Source: Tubiluchus corallicola (taxonomy: Eukaryota > Priapulida > Priapulimorpha > Priapulimorphida > Tubiluchidae). Taken from it: a stretch of DNA of 64,000 nt. The notes beneath the pieces were generated by a model. The model saw only the letters and a program-made list of their open reading frames with translations, made no database searches and was not told the origin of the DNA. How positions within the stretch are numbered: the stretch's first letter is position 1; each line of letters starts with the position of its first letter. The position numbers and the translations under genes were made by a program. This document shows, piece after piece, positions 29,201 through 35,081 of the stretch. The DNA lies in NCBI GenBank assembly GCA_030141605.1, contig JAQGDQ010000641.1, positions 56,338-120,337 of the forward strand. Direction: 5' to 3'.

Positions 29201-32148
29201 TCTTCGCCCGGAAACGGAAGAATGTCCGTATTGAGAAGAGCGTTGACGACGCGAACTTTAGCCACGTTAGTTTGTCCGAGAACAATGATTGTGGGCGGCA
29301 GGCTGGTAATGTTCTGAACTGTAATGCCATCTTCGAGGCTAAGGCCAGCATACGGTTCTAAAAAATTAACATAACAGTATTAATCAGGGATGAGAATGAT
29401 AAATTGCAAAAAACTCTGAAACAGGTCGGGGGTTTTGGGGCCACCTAGGCCCCCAATGGAGTTCAAGGGGAGCCAGCAACAAATTGCAATTTTGTGACCA
29501 TAGAGAGCCTCTAAGTGGACTTAAAATATCAATTACCTAGTTTCATGCATAATTTAAAATACCCAACTATCAAGGATACATGATACCTAATTGTCTCACA
29601 AATGCCTAAGTACTGACCGCTCCTATGCAAAAGTATATAAAAACTGTCTGTAATTGACTCAAATAACTCTGCACAATTGATTCTATATTTTTATACATAG
29701 AGATAAACACGTGGTTACACTGATGTACGTGATGTAAACAAAGTGACGGCCTGCCAACTGGCGGTCAGTTTGTGAAATAATGTACTGGGTCCGTAAAAAT
29801 TTCCTCAACGAATTTATGCGTTTTACAAAAATGGCACTACTGGTCTTCCAAAAACTCGGAATTCCGCCTATCCGAGGAAAATTCTTATCCCTGAATAATG
29901 GTTAGTTTTAAAAACTGCTGTTAACACAACACTTGATTAAAATGCAGCAGGCGCCGCTTAATAGACTCACTTTGGGATGGAATTGTTTTGACCCAATTAA
30001 CCGACTGAGTCTATTAGCCGAATAATAATAGTAATATTAGTATACTACTACTGTACAAGTATGAATCATCACTCCTCATCTTAGTATGCATTGCAAAGGC
30101 TTTAAATGAATCTTAGAAACGAATTAATGTCAAAAATGTCTATGTGCAAAAAAGCAAAACTTATATAAGTGAATTAATAAAAAAGAAGAAAAATCCCAAA
30201 AATCTGATTATTACCATGAAAAATTACAAAAATTCATGCAAAGCCAGTTGCTTCATTTCTTCACGAAGAAGTTGGTTTATGAAATTCTCATACTGATAAA
30301 AACATTGAAAATCTTTTGCTCTGTACTGCACATATTCGCACATAAGTCACCTTGAGTTGTAGTTGATGATGACCCTGTGAAAAGCAGCAGGAGCATCAAA
30401 AGCAAACCGCTGGTCAAGTGATTAAATGTTTGGCTTCTAGAAACAACGAGGTTAATTGCAGTGGACAAGCGGGTAGCAGATTCAAAGCAAAACCGCTATG
30501 CTAGAATTTTAGCGCACATGATAGCCATACTGTACCTGCTTACAAACAAGGCTGTACTTAACATGACTGTTTCGATGTATATTACCGTGCACAAAATCGA
30601 TGTAAAGACGAAACAAAAGCAACAAAAACGTTCGGCACACACAAGCGCGCGTAGTAAAACAGTGAGTCAATTACCGACAACTTTTGTACACATTCGAATA
30701 GAAGCGGCCCGTTTCTGGTGGTTTCGAGTCAATCAAGTGACTGAGTCCATTAACTGTGAGTCTAATAAATGGCGCCATAATTATTTCTTGACTAATTTTG
30801 CAATAGCACGTGAATTAACATGTAATGCGGCACATAGAGAGAATTGTATGTGACTGTATAAATAATAAATAAAGAATTATAATAATAATAATAACAATCT
30901 GTGCATGCTGTACAAACCTTTCCTCTGTGACAAATTGACCCTTACAGTCACAGAAATTTCACAAGAAATCATCATAACCATTAAAGATGGGCTATGGTGA
31001 GGGAGGGGGCCAATTTAGTAGTTTGTTGTAAGTCAGAAAGCAAAAACATATAATAATTGTACTAATTTACATTAGTGGTATGTTTTTGTGACAGAATAAT
31101 ACAATATATATACTGTTTTAATGCTTAAAATTAGCTCAAATACTTATACTATATAGATAAAGTAAAAAGTAGCTTTGAAAAGGTAAGAAAATCGTCGTTA
31201 ATATGAAACGTGAGTAGTTAACAGAGAAAAAAGGAGTTAAAAGTTCAGCGTCATTAAAATGTAACGTCACTAAACGGGGAGTCTTTAAGCGAGGACTTAC
31301 TGAACATGCGCATGAGAGTGAACAGGCTCAGTAATTAGGTCCATCTTGACCAGTAACCTCTGTGGCTCACAGTTACCACTTAATATGAACTGAAGCTTAT
31401 TTACGAAAAAGGCGTTTGAGCTGGATTATTGGCATTCAGCTTGAAATGTTCTCCCATTTCAGGCTGACAAAGGTGAGCTCTTACAAGTGCATTCTTGTAC
31501 ACTTTCATGATTTTTAGACCCTGTCTTTCTTTCAAGAAACGCTATTTTAGTTCTATACCATTGGACTGTTAGAACAAGAAAAGCGAACGTGCTTTACTCA
31601 AGAGTGGCTAATTACTTAAAATCAAAATCCAGAAAATTAATTCAATTATGCCTACTACACCCACCGCTGAACGGGCTAGCTATCTATACCCAGCACCCCC
31701 CTCGGCCCGTTCCCGTTCTCTACATCTCAGCCGTATAACTTTTGCAAAAAACGGCAGAAGGGCCATTTTTGGAGGTTTTTCGCCTCCCCCTCCTCCCGCT
31801 GGGCCCGATTCGAAAAATAAACCATCAATGGCACGACACTAGATCGAGACCTTTCGTTTGATATATAGATCGCCGCAAATGGTGCCGTCGTCGAAGCTGT
31901 AGCCTCGAATCTTATATATATGTATACCAAGAATATTAATATAAGAGTATAGATACAATAAATTACAAATACAAATGCAGCATTCATGAAGTTAATGCGA
32001 ATGTGCTAGCAAATGACATACCGAGATCAGGAAAACAATCACTCTTTTCTATTTCACGTAAAGCAGCGTCAGTTTCTTCTAGTATTTCACGCAAAAGGCC
32101 ACAATGCTTGGAAAATTTTTTAAATTCGTGAGGTAATCTGACAGCCAT
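5048..32148 (-). CDS. DSTYK: DSTYK, dual serine/threonine and tyrosine protein kinase (13 coding exons)
   Basis: Joined exons (5' to 3' on the minus strand): 32148-32022, 29357-28855, 24095-23908, 18803-18370, 17050-16898, 13907-13822, 13200-13117, 12973-12774, 10821-10715, 7893-7737, 6879-6633, 6074-5825, 5220-5048. The total is 2709 nt, 902 codons plus stop; vertebrate DSTYK is about 930 residues. All introns are GT-AG and all phases agree, with no stop or frameshift, so the gene looks functional. The N-terminal half contains a degenerate P-loop (70-77) and the DSTYK-specific helical region. The kinase domain spans about 630-890: GRGQYGVV 637-644, Lys659, HRDIKLKN 753-760, DLG 773-775, APE 795-797. 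The DLG in place of DFG is also normal for vertebrate DSTYK. Members are cytoplasmic kinases implicated in cell-death and FGF/ERK signalling (family knowledge). The start ATG has an in-frame TGA one codon upstream. I found no clear polyadenylation signal close to the stop. Confidence 0.96.
5221..5824 (-). other. DSTYK intron 12
   Basis: A 604-bp AT-rich intron in which I recognise no repeat, RNA or ORF of interest. Confidence 0.8.
5825..6074 (-). CDS. DSTYK: DSTYK coding exon 12 (residues 763-845), activation segment
   Basis: Encodes the metal-binding DLG (773-775) and the activation loop [20 protein letters not shown] ending MAPE (794-797), then [18 protein letters not shown] and [12 protein letters not shown]. 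It is nearly identical to vertebrates across the activation loop. The acceptor is GTTTCAG|TTG and the donor AAAAG|GTAACG. Confidence 0.97.
6290..6600. repeat. 26-27-bp minisatellite in DSTYK intron 11
   Basis: About 11 units related to aattaagtctaattttcttg + caaaac, with small length variation and aagtcta/aagacta alternation. The array starts about 35 bp downstream of the exon 11 donor (6632-6627, minus strand). Confidence 0.9.
6633..6879 (-). CDS. DSTYK: DSTYK coding exon 11 (residues 680-762), kinase subdomains III-VIb
   Basis: Contains [20 protein letters not shown], the hinge segment [20 protein letters not shown], and the catalytic loop [18 protein letters not shown] with Asp755 as catalytic base and Asn760. 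The acceptor is TTTCCAG|G and the donor CTA|GTGAGT. It ends in phase 0. Confidence 0.96.
7014..7482. mobile_element. hAT MITE, CAGGGGTGTGCAAATT family, left-truncated copy in intron 10
   Basis: Homologous to 3409-3816 in the same orientation (gggccacattaaactttccc ... tttgcacacccctg). The left terminal repeat is missing. Confidence 0.85.
7495..7640 (-). mobile_element. retroposon 3' end fragment with TTGAATTGAA-type tail
   Basis: The sequence beginning ttcaattcaatagatttatt, followed by aataaacacatgcatatgcatta and a tail of gaattctgcactagagacc, recurs nearly unchanged at 25905-26050. On the minus strand it ends in a TTGAA-rich tail, like the hairpin-bearing 3' ends near 18840 and 37420. It is probably a SINE or LINE tail; the family is not identified. 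Confidence 0.55.
7737..7893 (-). CDS. DSTYK: DSTYK coding exon 10 (residues 628-679), kinase subdomains I-II
   Basis: Encodes the glycine-rich loop [17 protein letters not shown] and the ATP-anchoring lysine in [20 protein letters not shown] (Lys659). The acceptor is TTTGCAG|GT and the donor CACG|GTATTT. The donor is weaker than the others (G then GTATTT). It ends in phase 2. Confidence 0.94.
7932..8125 (+). repeat. dispersed repeat with conserved TGACGTCA, copy 1
   Basis: This stretch in intron 9 is homologous to 55089-55290: ttaaaggataagaaaagg, then tttatagcaattttatgc, and a TGACGTCA palindrome at 8099-8106. Both copies start at a TTAA. It may be a TTAA-flanked MITE; the other end is not certain. 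Confidence 0.7.
8126..8879 (-). other. DSTYK intron 9, non-repetitive part
   Basis: AT-rich sequence before the 28-bp array, with nothing recognised. Confidence 0.5.
8880..10560. repeat. 28-bp minisatellite, about 60 units, in DSTYK intron 9
   Basis: The unit gtgtagcaagtgaacagtga + accagaca is repeated for 1.68 kb in strict 28-bp register. Six occurrences of the ctgtgg variant lie at 9185, 9381, 9913, 10081, 10305 and 10417, all separated by multiples of 28. Blocks of variants recur in the same order around 9180, 9375 and 9905, showing higher-order structure. The array ends about 155 bp from the exon 9 donor. Long minus-strand frames in it are artefacts. Confidence 0.97.
10715..10821 (-). 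CDS. DSTYK: DSTYK coding exon 9 (residues 592-627)
   Basis: The acceptor is TGTTTAG|G and the donor TATG|GTAAGTG. It encodes [20 protein letters not shown] then [16 protein letters not shown], matching the linker just N-terminal to the kinase domain. It ends in phase 1. Confidence 0.92.
10822..12185 (-). other. DSTYK intron 8, unique part
   Basis: AT-rich intronic sequence with a short TA dinucleotide run near 11632-11670. No gene, RNA or transposon end recognised. Confidence 0.6.
12186..12773 (-). repeat. 39-bp minisatellite made of duplicated exon 8 5' splice sites
   Basis: About 15 units of 39 bp, in exact register (donor-like acatac on the plus strand at 12222 and every 39 bp to the genuine one at 12768). 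On the minus strand each unit carries GGAAG|GTATGTTACAG, the same as the true donor GGCAG|GTATGTTACAG except for one exonic base. The unit is 13 codons ([13 protein letters not shown]), open in the frame of exon 8 for 11 units until TAG at 12320-12322. Confidence 0.95.
12774..12973 (-). CDS. DSTYK: DSTYK coding exon 8 (residues 526-591), donor duplicated 14 times
   Basis: Starts [20 protein letters not shown] and contains [20 protein letters not shown] and [11 protein letters not shown], conserved with the family. The acceptor is CTACAG|TTG and the donor GGCAG|GTATGT (12773-12768). It ends in phase 2. The next 588 bp are 39-bp repeats, each with the same AG|GTATGTTACAG in the same phase. The frame remains open from the exon through 11 repeat units to a TAG at 12320-12322. 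Confidence 0.93.
13117..13200 (-). CDS. DSTYK: DSTYK coding exon 7 (residues 498-525)
   Basis: An 84-nt exon in phase 0-0, with acceptor TTTTCAG|ATT and donor CAG|GTAAAA. It encodes [20 protein letters not shown] then ILLERIKQ. The ILNAAY-VEV core is identical to vertebrate DSTYK. Confidence 0.92.
13240..13614 (-). mobile_element. TA-flanked pogo/Tigger element remnant in DSTYK intron 6
   Basis: Inverted ends CCGTATTTTCCCATGTATAA and TTATACATGGGAAAATACGG are flanked by TA (13238-13239, 13615-13616). A minus-strand frame within it (13622-13320) encodes [17 protein letters not shown] and an acidic C-terminus, which I recognise as the end of a pogo/Tigger (CENP-B/jerky-like) transposase. The DDE core is missing. 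It is therefore an internal-deletion derivative. Confidence 0.85.
13637..13766. mobile_element. hAT MITE fragment, CAGGGGTGTGCAAATT family
   Basis: Matches the right third of the family (cgtggcacggacttcagctg ... tttgcacacccctg). It abuts the Tigger element in intron 6. Confidence 0.8.
13822..13907 (-). CDS. DSTYK: DSTYK coding exon 6 (residues 469-497)
   Basis: An 86-nt exon with acceptor CAAG|GTACA and donor CAG|GTAGAA. It encodes [20 protein letters not shown], aligning with the GTLERCLQSLE region of vertebrate DSTYK, and an acidic linker. It ends in phase 0. It is too short for ordinary ORF calling and was found by homology and phase. Confidence 0.88.
14231..14558. mobile_element. TA-flanked Tigger-like MITE, copy 2 (intron 5)
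   Basis: Inverted copy of 2666-2975 with ends CAGTCAACACTCATTAAACC and ...AACGAGGGTCGACTG, flanked by TA at 14229-14230 and 14559-14560. It has a run of ten G near the left end. Confidence 0.88.
14559..15421 (-). other. DSTYK intron 5, unique part
   Basis: AT-rich intron with no recognised feature. The phrase atgaggccaaatgttgaattt recurs with small changes at about 14693 and 14824, suggesting an old local duplication. Confidence 0.5.
15422..15971. mobile_element. TTAA-flanked MITE (AGGAAAACCGGATGATT family), copy 1
   Basis: The right end AATCATCCGGTTTTCCT is followed by TTAA (15972-15975). The left end is a degenerate cttagaggaaagaccaaacg. It is homologous, inverted, to 47519-48040. TTAA duplications are used by piggyBac and Kolobok elements. 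No coding capacity seen. Confidence 0.7.
16025..16915 (-). repeat. 77-bp minisatellite containing the exon 5 3' end and donor
   Basis: About 11.6 units of 77 bp. The donor motif (plus acctac) sits at 16045 and every 77 bp to the genuine donor at 16892. On the minus strand each unit reads TGAGAGAGAGTTwTACGG|GTAGGTGACTAG, so 18 exonic bases plus the 5' splice site have been copied. Each unit also holds a second ATAGGTGACTAG near-copy. The last unit overlaps coding exon 5. Confidence 0.95.
16898..17050 (-). CDS. DSTYK: DSTYK coding exon 5 (residues 418-468), donor duplicated downstream
   Basis: Encodes [20 protein letters not shown] and ends [12 protein letters not shown], matching the family. 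The acceptor is CCCGCAG|GT and the donor GG|GTAGGT at 16897-16892. The last 18 exonic bases and the donor are the terminal unit of the 77-bp array at 16025-16915, so 11 further copies of the junction follow in the intron. Read-through meets a TAG two codons past the junction. Confidence 0.92.
17051..17684 (-). other. DSTYK intron 4, unique part
   Basis: No repeat or gene recognised. Confidence 0.5.
17685..18209. mobile_element. MITE with 6-bp target duplication, copy B (intron 4)
   Basis: Starts CAGGGATGAGAATGACAAAT and ends ...AAAATTGTCATCCCTG, flanked by the perfect 6-bp repeat taagac (17679-17684, 18210-18215). A 101-codon plus frame crossing its right end is spurious. Confidence 0.92.
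18370..18803 (-). CDS. DSTYK: DSTYK coding exon 4 (residues 273-417)
   Basis: This is the longest well-conserved helical block. It contains [20 protein letters not shown] and [20 protein letters not shown], close to the vertebrate protein. The acceptor is TTTCAG|G and the donor GAAG|GTAAGG. It ends in phase 1. No homology to other families is evident; the region is a DSTYK signature with probable coiled coils. Confidence 0.95.
18840..18947 (-). mobile_element. retroposon 3' end with conserved hairpin, copy 1
   Basis: Minus strand 18947-18907 folds into a two-part hairpin: outer stem GGATGGC/GCCATCC, inner stem GACC/GGTC with TTCTT loop. It is followed by a tail containing AAATAAA and GAATTGAATTG (18855-18830). 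See the related copies at 19134, 24409, 27964 and 37530. Confidence 0.7.
19134..19174 (-). mobile_element. retroposon hairpin, copy 2
   Basis: Nearly identical to 18907-18947 (aaagaccaagaaggtcaact). It has the same stems with one weakened pair (GGATGGC/ACCATCC). Its location 227 bp away suggests local duplication or adjacent insertion. Confidence 0.65.
19380..19600 (-). mobile_element. tRNA-headed SINE-like sequence
   Basis: On the minus strand, GTGATTCAGGGGTAACG (A-box-like) is followed by ATGGGTTCGAATCCCATTA (B-box consensus GGTTCGANTCC, near 19555-19537). A ~150-bp unrelated body follows. It does not fold as a complete tRNA, so a tRNA-derived SINE is more likely than a gene. Confidence 0.5.
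19699..19990 (+). pseudogene. LINE ORF2 C-terminal fragment
   Basis: Frame 19699-20028 contains [15 protein letters not shown], a Lys/Arg/Glu-rich linker and [14 protein letters not shown]. The D-R-x-W block followed by a C-x2-C-like finger is typical of the end of LINE reverse-transcriptase polyproteins (family knowledge). It ends near a catcatcaatcaatcag tail. Confidence 0.55.
20142..20656. mobile_element. MITE of the 6-bp-duplication family, copy C, between 48-bp direct repeats
   Basis: Starts CAGGGATGAGAATGACAAAT and ends in a decayed ...AAAATTCTCATTCATG. No 6-bp duplication is visible. A ~47-bp direct repeat (acaagcaatgcattcgcrtg ... gatgccaccaagg) flanks it at 20094-20141 and 20676-20722. 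Confidence 0.75.
20723..21509 (-). other. DSTYK intron 3, unremarkable part
   Basis: A 103-codon plus frame (20873-21184) has no recognisable domain and no supporting context. I see no repeats apart from the target duplication at 21502-21509. Confidence 0.5.
21510..22010. mobile_element. hAT MITE, CAGGGGTGTGCAAATT family, copy in intron 3
   Basis: Ends CACGGGTGTGCAAATTGCGG and AATTTGCACACCCCTG, with a perfect 8-bp duplication cattagaa (21502-21509, 22011-22018). Confidence 0.93.
22011..22857 (-). other. DSTYK intron 3, unremarkable part
   Basis: No family recognised. Small open frames here (22104-22325, 22543-22773) look random. Confidence 0.45.
22858..23258. mobile_element. hAT-like MITE (CAGGGTTCCCACGG end) abutting a fragment of the 6-bp family
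   Basis: The left end CAGGGTTCCCACGGAATTTT and right end TTTTCCCTGACCGTGTGAAC + CCCT are inverted. The interior is rich in ttccctgacttttc motifs, as is typical of such elements. Its right side is followed directly by tatccgtggaaaattctcgt + ccctg (23235-23258), the right end of the CAGGGATGAGAAT family. Confidence 0.6.
23553..23815. mobile_element. hAT MITE, TAGGGGTGAGCAT family
   Basis: Ends TAGGGGTGAGCAT and ATGCTCACCCCTA, with a perfect 8-bp duplication ccaaagaa (23545-23552, 23816-23823). The interior is a series of gaattcgattcgaa inverted motifs. It lies 92 bp downstream of the exon 3 donor. Half-copies are near 32459-32560 and 57750-57795. Confidence 0.9.
23908..24095 (-). CDS. DSTYK: DSTYK coding exon 3 (residues 211-272)
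   Basis: The acceptor is CTTTTAG|GAT and the donor AAG|GTAAAC. It starts [20 protein letters not shown], aligning to the vertebrate stretch before the fragile Ser-rich linker. It then has a Ser/Gln/Arg/His-rich low-complexity segment ([20 protein letters not shown]). It ends in phase 2 (AG), completed by G of exon 4 to Arg. Confidence 0.88.
24409..24510 (+). mobile_element. retroposon 3' end with conserved hairpin, copy 3
   Basis: Hairpin 24409-24446: outer stem GGGTGGT/ACCACCC, inner stem AACC/GGTT. It is followed by an AT-rich tail ending in ggagaaaaataaaaaaaa, a poly(A)-like end. Confidence 0.7.
24661..25123. mobile_element. TTAA-flanked MITE with GTATCCC palindromes, copy 1
   Basis: TTAA at 24661-24664 and 25120-25123. 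The left end is CACTTTCATACCCGTTGTAT, the right end CTTAAAGGG. Subterminal palindromes gtatcccgtgggatac occur near both sides (about 24682 and 24979). It is probably a piggyBac-type MITE. Confidence 0.8.
25124..25378 (-). other. DSTYK intron 2, unremarkable part
   Basis: Nothing recognised. Confidence 0.4.
25379..25722 (-). mobile_element. two tandem LINE 3' ends with (ATG)n tails
   Basis: Two ~150-bp copies (25379-25530, 25582-25722) of tcatacgcccgtcacatcta + ttgtagacattgggcaggca..., separated by a (CAT)9-type run at 25554-25580. The same sequence follows the LINE coding remnant at 48590-48735. On the minus strand these are 5'-truncated 3' UTRs ending in (ATG)n. Confidence 0.75.
25905..26050 (-). 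mobile_element. retroposon 3' end fragment, second copy
   Basis: Homologous to 7495-7640: ttcaattcaatagatttatt at one end, gctagagacctaagaagcta at the other. Confidence 0.6.
26358..26760. repeat. 40-bp minisatellite, 10 units, in DSTYK intron 2
   Basis: The unit tgactgatacatgatgcagt + gatattgtaaacatatgtct is repeated ten times in perfect 40-bp register with rare substitutions (gtgttt/atgttt). Several minus frames stay open as an artefact. Confidence 0.97.
26833..26900 (-). mobile_element. 5S rRNA-like fragment (SINE head remnant)
   Basis: ggcatcccgcaagcctacag + cacctggtattcgtaggcgg then tcacccatccaagca is the reverse complement of the 3' half of 5S rRNA. It has only about 60 bp and lacks the rest, so it is not a gene. 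It matches the heads at 45332-45428 and 60862-60984. Confidence 0.8.
27212..27659. mobile_element. TTAA-flanked MITE with GTATCCC palindromes, copy 2
   Basis: TTAA at 27212-27215 and 27656-27659, with matching ends CCCTTTCAGTCCC and GGGTATGAAAGGG. It carries gtatcccacgggatac near 27624 and a decayed partner (catcctgttggatac) near 27283. Inverted relative to copy 1. Confidence 0.88.
27964..28080 (+). mobile_element. retroposon 3' end with conserved hairpin, copy 4
   Basis: Hairpin 27964-28004: outer stem GGGGTGGC/GCCACCCC, inner stem GACC/GGTC with TCCT loop. The tail runs gatgaataaactttgaattt + gaatg. Confidence 0.75.
28455..28745 (+). repeat. dispersed repeat F (ttccagcgattgatgatgatc), copy 1
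   Basis: Shares ttccagcgattgatgatgat..., gacaacgcatttgcgtacac, ctagctagaaccttacc-type and aagtaaagtccac blocks with 46400-46625, 49880-50285 (inverted) and 61605-62340. It is probably a non-autonomous transposon; exact ends are not resolved. Confidence 0.7.
28855..29357 (-). CDS. DSTYK: DSTYK coding exon 2 (residues 43-210)
   Basis: The acceptor is TTTTTTAG and the donor CAG|GTAAGT. It encodes a beta-strand-like run, [20 protein letters not shown] (65-84), at the position of the P-loop of dynamin-type GTPases. The canonical GxxxxGK[ST] is degraded (GQTNVAKV). The exon ends in phase 0 with LSPQ. A MITE (29385-29893) begins only 27 bp upstream of the acceptor. Confidence 0.93.
29385..29893. 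mobile_element. MITE of the 6-bp-duplication family, copy D (intron 1)
   Basis: Ends CAGGGATGAGAATGATAAAT and ...AAAATTCTTATCCCTG, with flanks attaat/aataat (5 of 6). It ends 27 bp from the exon 2 acceptor. Confidence 0.85.
29894..32021 (-). other. DSTYK intron 1, remainder
   Basis: Contains an (AAT)n run at 30865-30893 and a Tigger-family right-end fragment near 31285-31310 (ttaagcgaggacttactg). A 130-codon frame at 30461-30853 has no recognisable domain. Nothing else recognised. Confidence 0.5.
32022..32148 (-). CDS. DSTYK: DSTYK coding exon 1 (residues 1-42)
   Basis: Starts [17 protein letters not shown] and is rich in charged helical sequence. The start is fixed by TGA-GTT-ATG-G on the minus strand: a stop lies in frame one codon upstream. 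The donor GTATGT is at 32021-32016. The exon ends in phase 1 (G), completed by AA of exon 2 to GAA. Confidence 0.9.
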
Positions 32149-32723
32149 AACTCACTGCCTTTCCTCGTCACTGTTTGCAGTTTCCACTTCCGAGCATGTC
32201 GGAGTCGGAATGTTGAAAGTGATCAGCAGGGGGCTGGATTTAATTTAGGCTCAGTTTGTTTACACGCGACGACTTGGCTCGTTTCCTCAGAGTATACAAT
32301 ACAAGTTTCTTAATTTCAATTTGGCGTATTTATAAAGTTGCGTACATACCAGGTACAAAACTGCTAATATAGTGAACAAATGGGTTCATCAGTTCTGCAG
32401 GTAGTCAGGCAAGTATCTGTACTATCTGAACTACTATTCCGAATAAGTTTTTTTTCTAAGGGTGAGCATCAGACGAAGTTTTTTAGTTCGAGTTCGAAAC
32501 TATAGATTCGAACAATTCAGCATTTCAGCCACATACATTCTCTTTTATTAAAATACTTGAAACAGCATAAAATTAGCACAATTTAGCTGCAATTTCTGTG
32601 CAAACTTATTAATAAACTAACTAATAGTGGTTTGACTGCAGAACAAAATCAAATAATGTGCGTAATCATTGTAAGCCCAATTTTTGTCAGTGGTTTGAAA
32701 ACTTGTTCAAAAGCTGATAGTGT
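32149..32723. other. region upstream of DSTYK
   Basis: About 300 bp upstream of the DSTYK start presumably hold its 5' UTR and promoter; I see no TATA box I would defend. A half-copy of the TAGGGGTGAGCAT hAT MITE lies at 32459-32540. Confidence 0.5.
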
Positions 32724-32785
32724 GATGGAAAAACACAAGTCAGTTTTTCAGTCATGTAGTAAACCGATTAAAAGCTAGAAAACAC

Positions 32786-33420
32786 ACATTGAGCTTAAAC
32801 AAGGTGCAAGACCTATATTTTTGAGACCACGACCAGTACCCTATGCTCTTAAGGATGCTGTGGATGAGGAGGTAACCAGGTTAGAAAACAATGGTATTAT
32901 AAAGAAAGTGGGAAATGGCAAATGGGCTGCTCCAATAGTGGTTGTCCCAAAAAGAAAACTGGGAAGGTCAGGATTTGTGGTGATATAGTGGAAGATGAAC
33001 CGCATGATTTTCGGACAACAGCTGATATGTTTGCGACCCTATCAGATGGTAAAATTTTTACCAAGTTGGATTTAACAAATGCGTATCAACAGTTAGAACT
33101 AGATGAAGAGCTAAAAGAATTACTGACTGTGAATACTCATCGAGGCCTTTACCAGTATCAACGCCCTGCTTTTGGTGTGAAAACTGCGCCAGCAATTTTC
33201 CAGAAAATGATGGATAAAATTTTGTGTGGTGTTGAGCATACATGTTGTAAAATAGATGATTTTTTAATTAGTGCACGTGATGACAAAGAGCATGTTAAAT
33301 TGTTAGATAAAGTGCTTACTAGATTACTAACCATAATATACATCTAGGCAGAGATAAATGTTATGTAGGTGTTCAAAGTGTTGAATCTTTAGGTCACGTG
33401 ATTGAGCTGGAGTTAGACCT
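32786..33420 (+). pseudogene. Ty3/gypsy reverse transcriptase, broken
   Basis: Shows the N-terminal RT block HIELKQGARPIFLRPRPVPY, then a frameshift near 32950. KIFTKLDLTNAYQQLELDEE holds the first catalytic Asp. The usual Y-x-D-D box is KIDDFLI here (Tyr replaced). Another frameshift lies near 33335. Confidence 0.92.
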
Positions 33421-33432
33421 ACTGAAGAAAAG

Positions 33433-34146
33433 GTGGAAACCATTCTTAAAGCTAAAACTCCCAGAAATGTTTCTGAGCTTAGATCATTCTTAGGTATTGT
33501 AAATTACTACTCACGTTTCTTGCCCGATTTATCAACTACCATTGCTCCTTTGTACCAGTTGTTGCAAAAAGGTGTTCCATGGAAATGGTCATCAGAGTGT
33601 GACAGTGCACTATATAAAGTTAAACAGTGCTTAACTAGTGATTCATTGTTAGTGCACTATGATTTAAAGAAGCCACTCACCTTGGCATGTGATGCTTCAC
33701 CATTTGGTGTGGGTTGTGTCATATCGCACATCATGGAAAATGGCGAAGAACGTCCGATTGCTTATGCGTCTAGAACCTTGACAGCTGCAGAGAAGGGTTA
33801 CAGTCAGATTGAAAAGGAGGCACTTGGCATAGTGTATGGTGTTCAAAAGTTTCACAAATATTTGTATGGGCGGCATTTTACATTGTATACCGATCATAAG
33901 CCTTTGACTGCCATCTTTGGGCCAAAAACAGCTGTGCCTACTCTTGCTGCATTAAGACTACAGCGATGGTCTTTAATTCTTATGGGCTATGAATATGACA
34001 TCCGTTACAGGAAGTCAAGTGAGCATGAAAATGCTGATACCTTGTCTACGTTTCCATTATCTGGTTGTACTTTAGCAACTGAGTTGGATGTTAATTACTT
34101 TTCTTATGTAAATGATTTTGCCAGTTACAGCAAAGAGTTTCAGTGA
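33433..34146 (+). pseudogene. Ty3/gypsy RNase H segment
   Basis: An open frame of 237 codons with the end of RT (LRSFLGIVNYYSRFLPDLST) and an RNase H domain with the catalytic acidic residues in LACDASPFG, IEKEALGIV and YTDHKPLTAI. It is the best-preserved part of the element. Confidence 0.93.
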
Positions 34147-35045
34147 AGAATCTCGTAAAGATCCTATTTTGTCTAGACTCTAGAGTAAGGTATCATGTCA
34201 TGAATGGTTGGCCTGCTCAGGCAAATCAAAATAGTCCTTTAATGCCTTATTTTCTTAGACGCCATGAGTTGTCTAATGACAATGGTTGTCTTCTTTGGGG
34301 GTTACGTGTCATTATACCACCCCGTTTCCAGTCTCAACTACTTGACGAATTGCACCGTGAGCATTTTGGAATGGTGCATATGAAAGCTTTAGCTCGTTCT
34401 TATTTTTGGTGTCCTGGCTTAGATGCTGAAATCGAAAATTTAGTAAAAGGCTGTAGTGTATGCCTTAGTGTTAGAAATAATCCAGTGCGTGCACCAGTAA
34501 TTCCTTGGAAATTTCCGTCTAAAGTGTGGGAGAGAGTGCACATTGATTTCTTTGAGATTGATGGGAAACATTTCCTTATCTTGGTTGATGCCTATTCTAA
34601 ATGGTAGAAATACAGTATATGCCATCTACAACTTCTACAAGAACAATCGATGTACTTGGTACTTTGTTTGCTTCTTTTGGGCTACCTGTTGAGTTAGTAT
34701 CTGATAATGGGCCTCAACTGGTATCTGAAGAGTTTGAGAACTTCTTGAGATGAAATGGTGTAAAACATTCTGTTTCTCCTATTTACCGTGCACAGAGTAA
34801 TGGTGCTGCTGAACGTTCAAACTGCAAAATTAGCTTTAACTAAATACATGATGGAAGCTAAGAATGTACCTTGCATGACTATTTGTAAAATGCTGAATAG
34901 CTTTTTACTTACTTATAGGAATACTCCACATAGTACAACTGGACGTAGTCCAGCAGAGAATGCCTAGAATTAGATTTAGTATGTTAAAACCAGATTTAAG
35001 AGAGGAGGTGGTTAGTAAGCAGGAGAAAACAGTTGATCATGATAA
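34143..35045 (+). pseudogene. Ty3/gypsy integrase, broken
   Basis: Zinc-binding region ELHREHFGMVHMKALARSYF with CSVC. The three catalytic positions remain recognisable: HIDFFEIDG, SDNGPQL (about 34690) and NGAAE (about 34802). A stop at 34605-34607 and a TGA at about 34751 interrupt it. Confidence 0.9.
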
Positions 35046-35081
35046 ACTGTTCGTGAATACTCTGTAGGTGAGATAGTTAGG

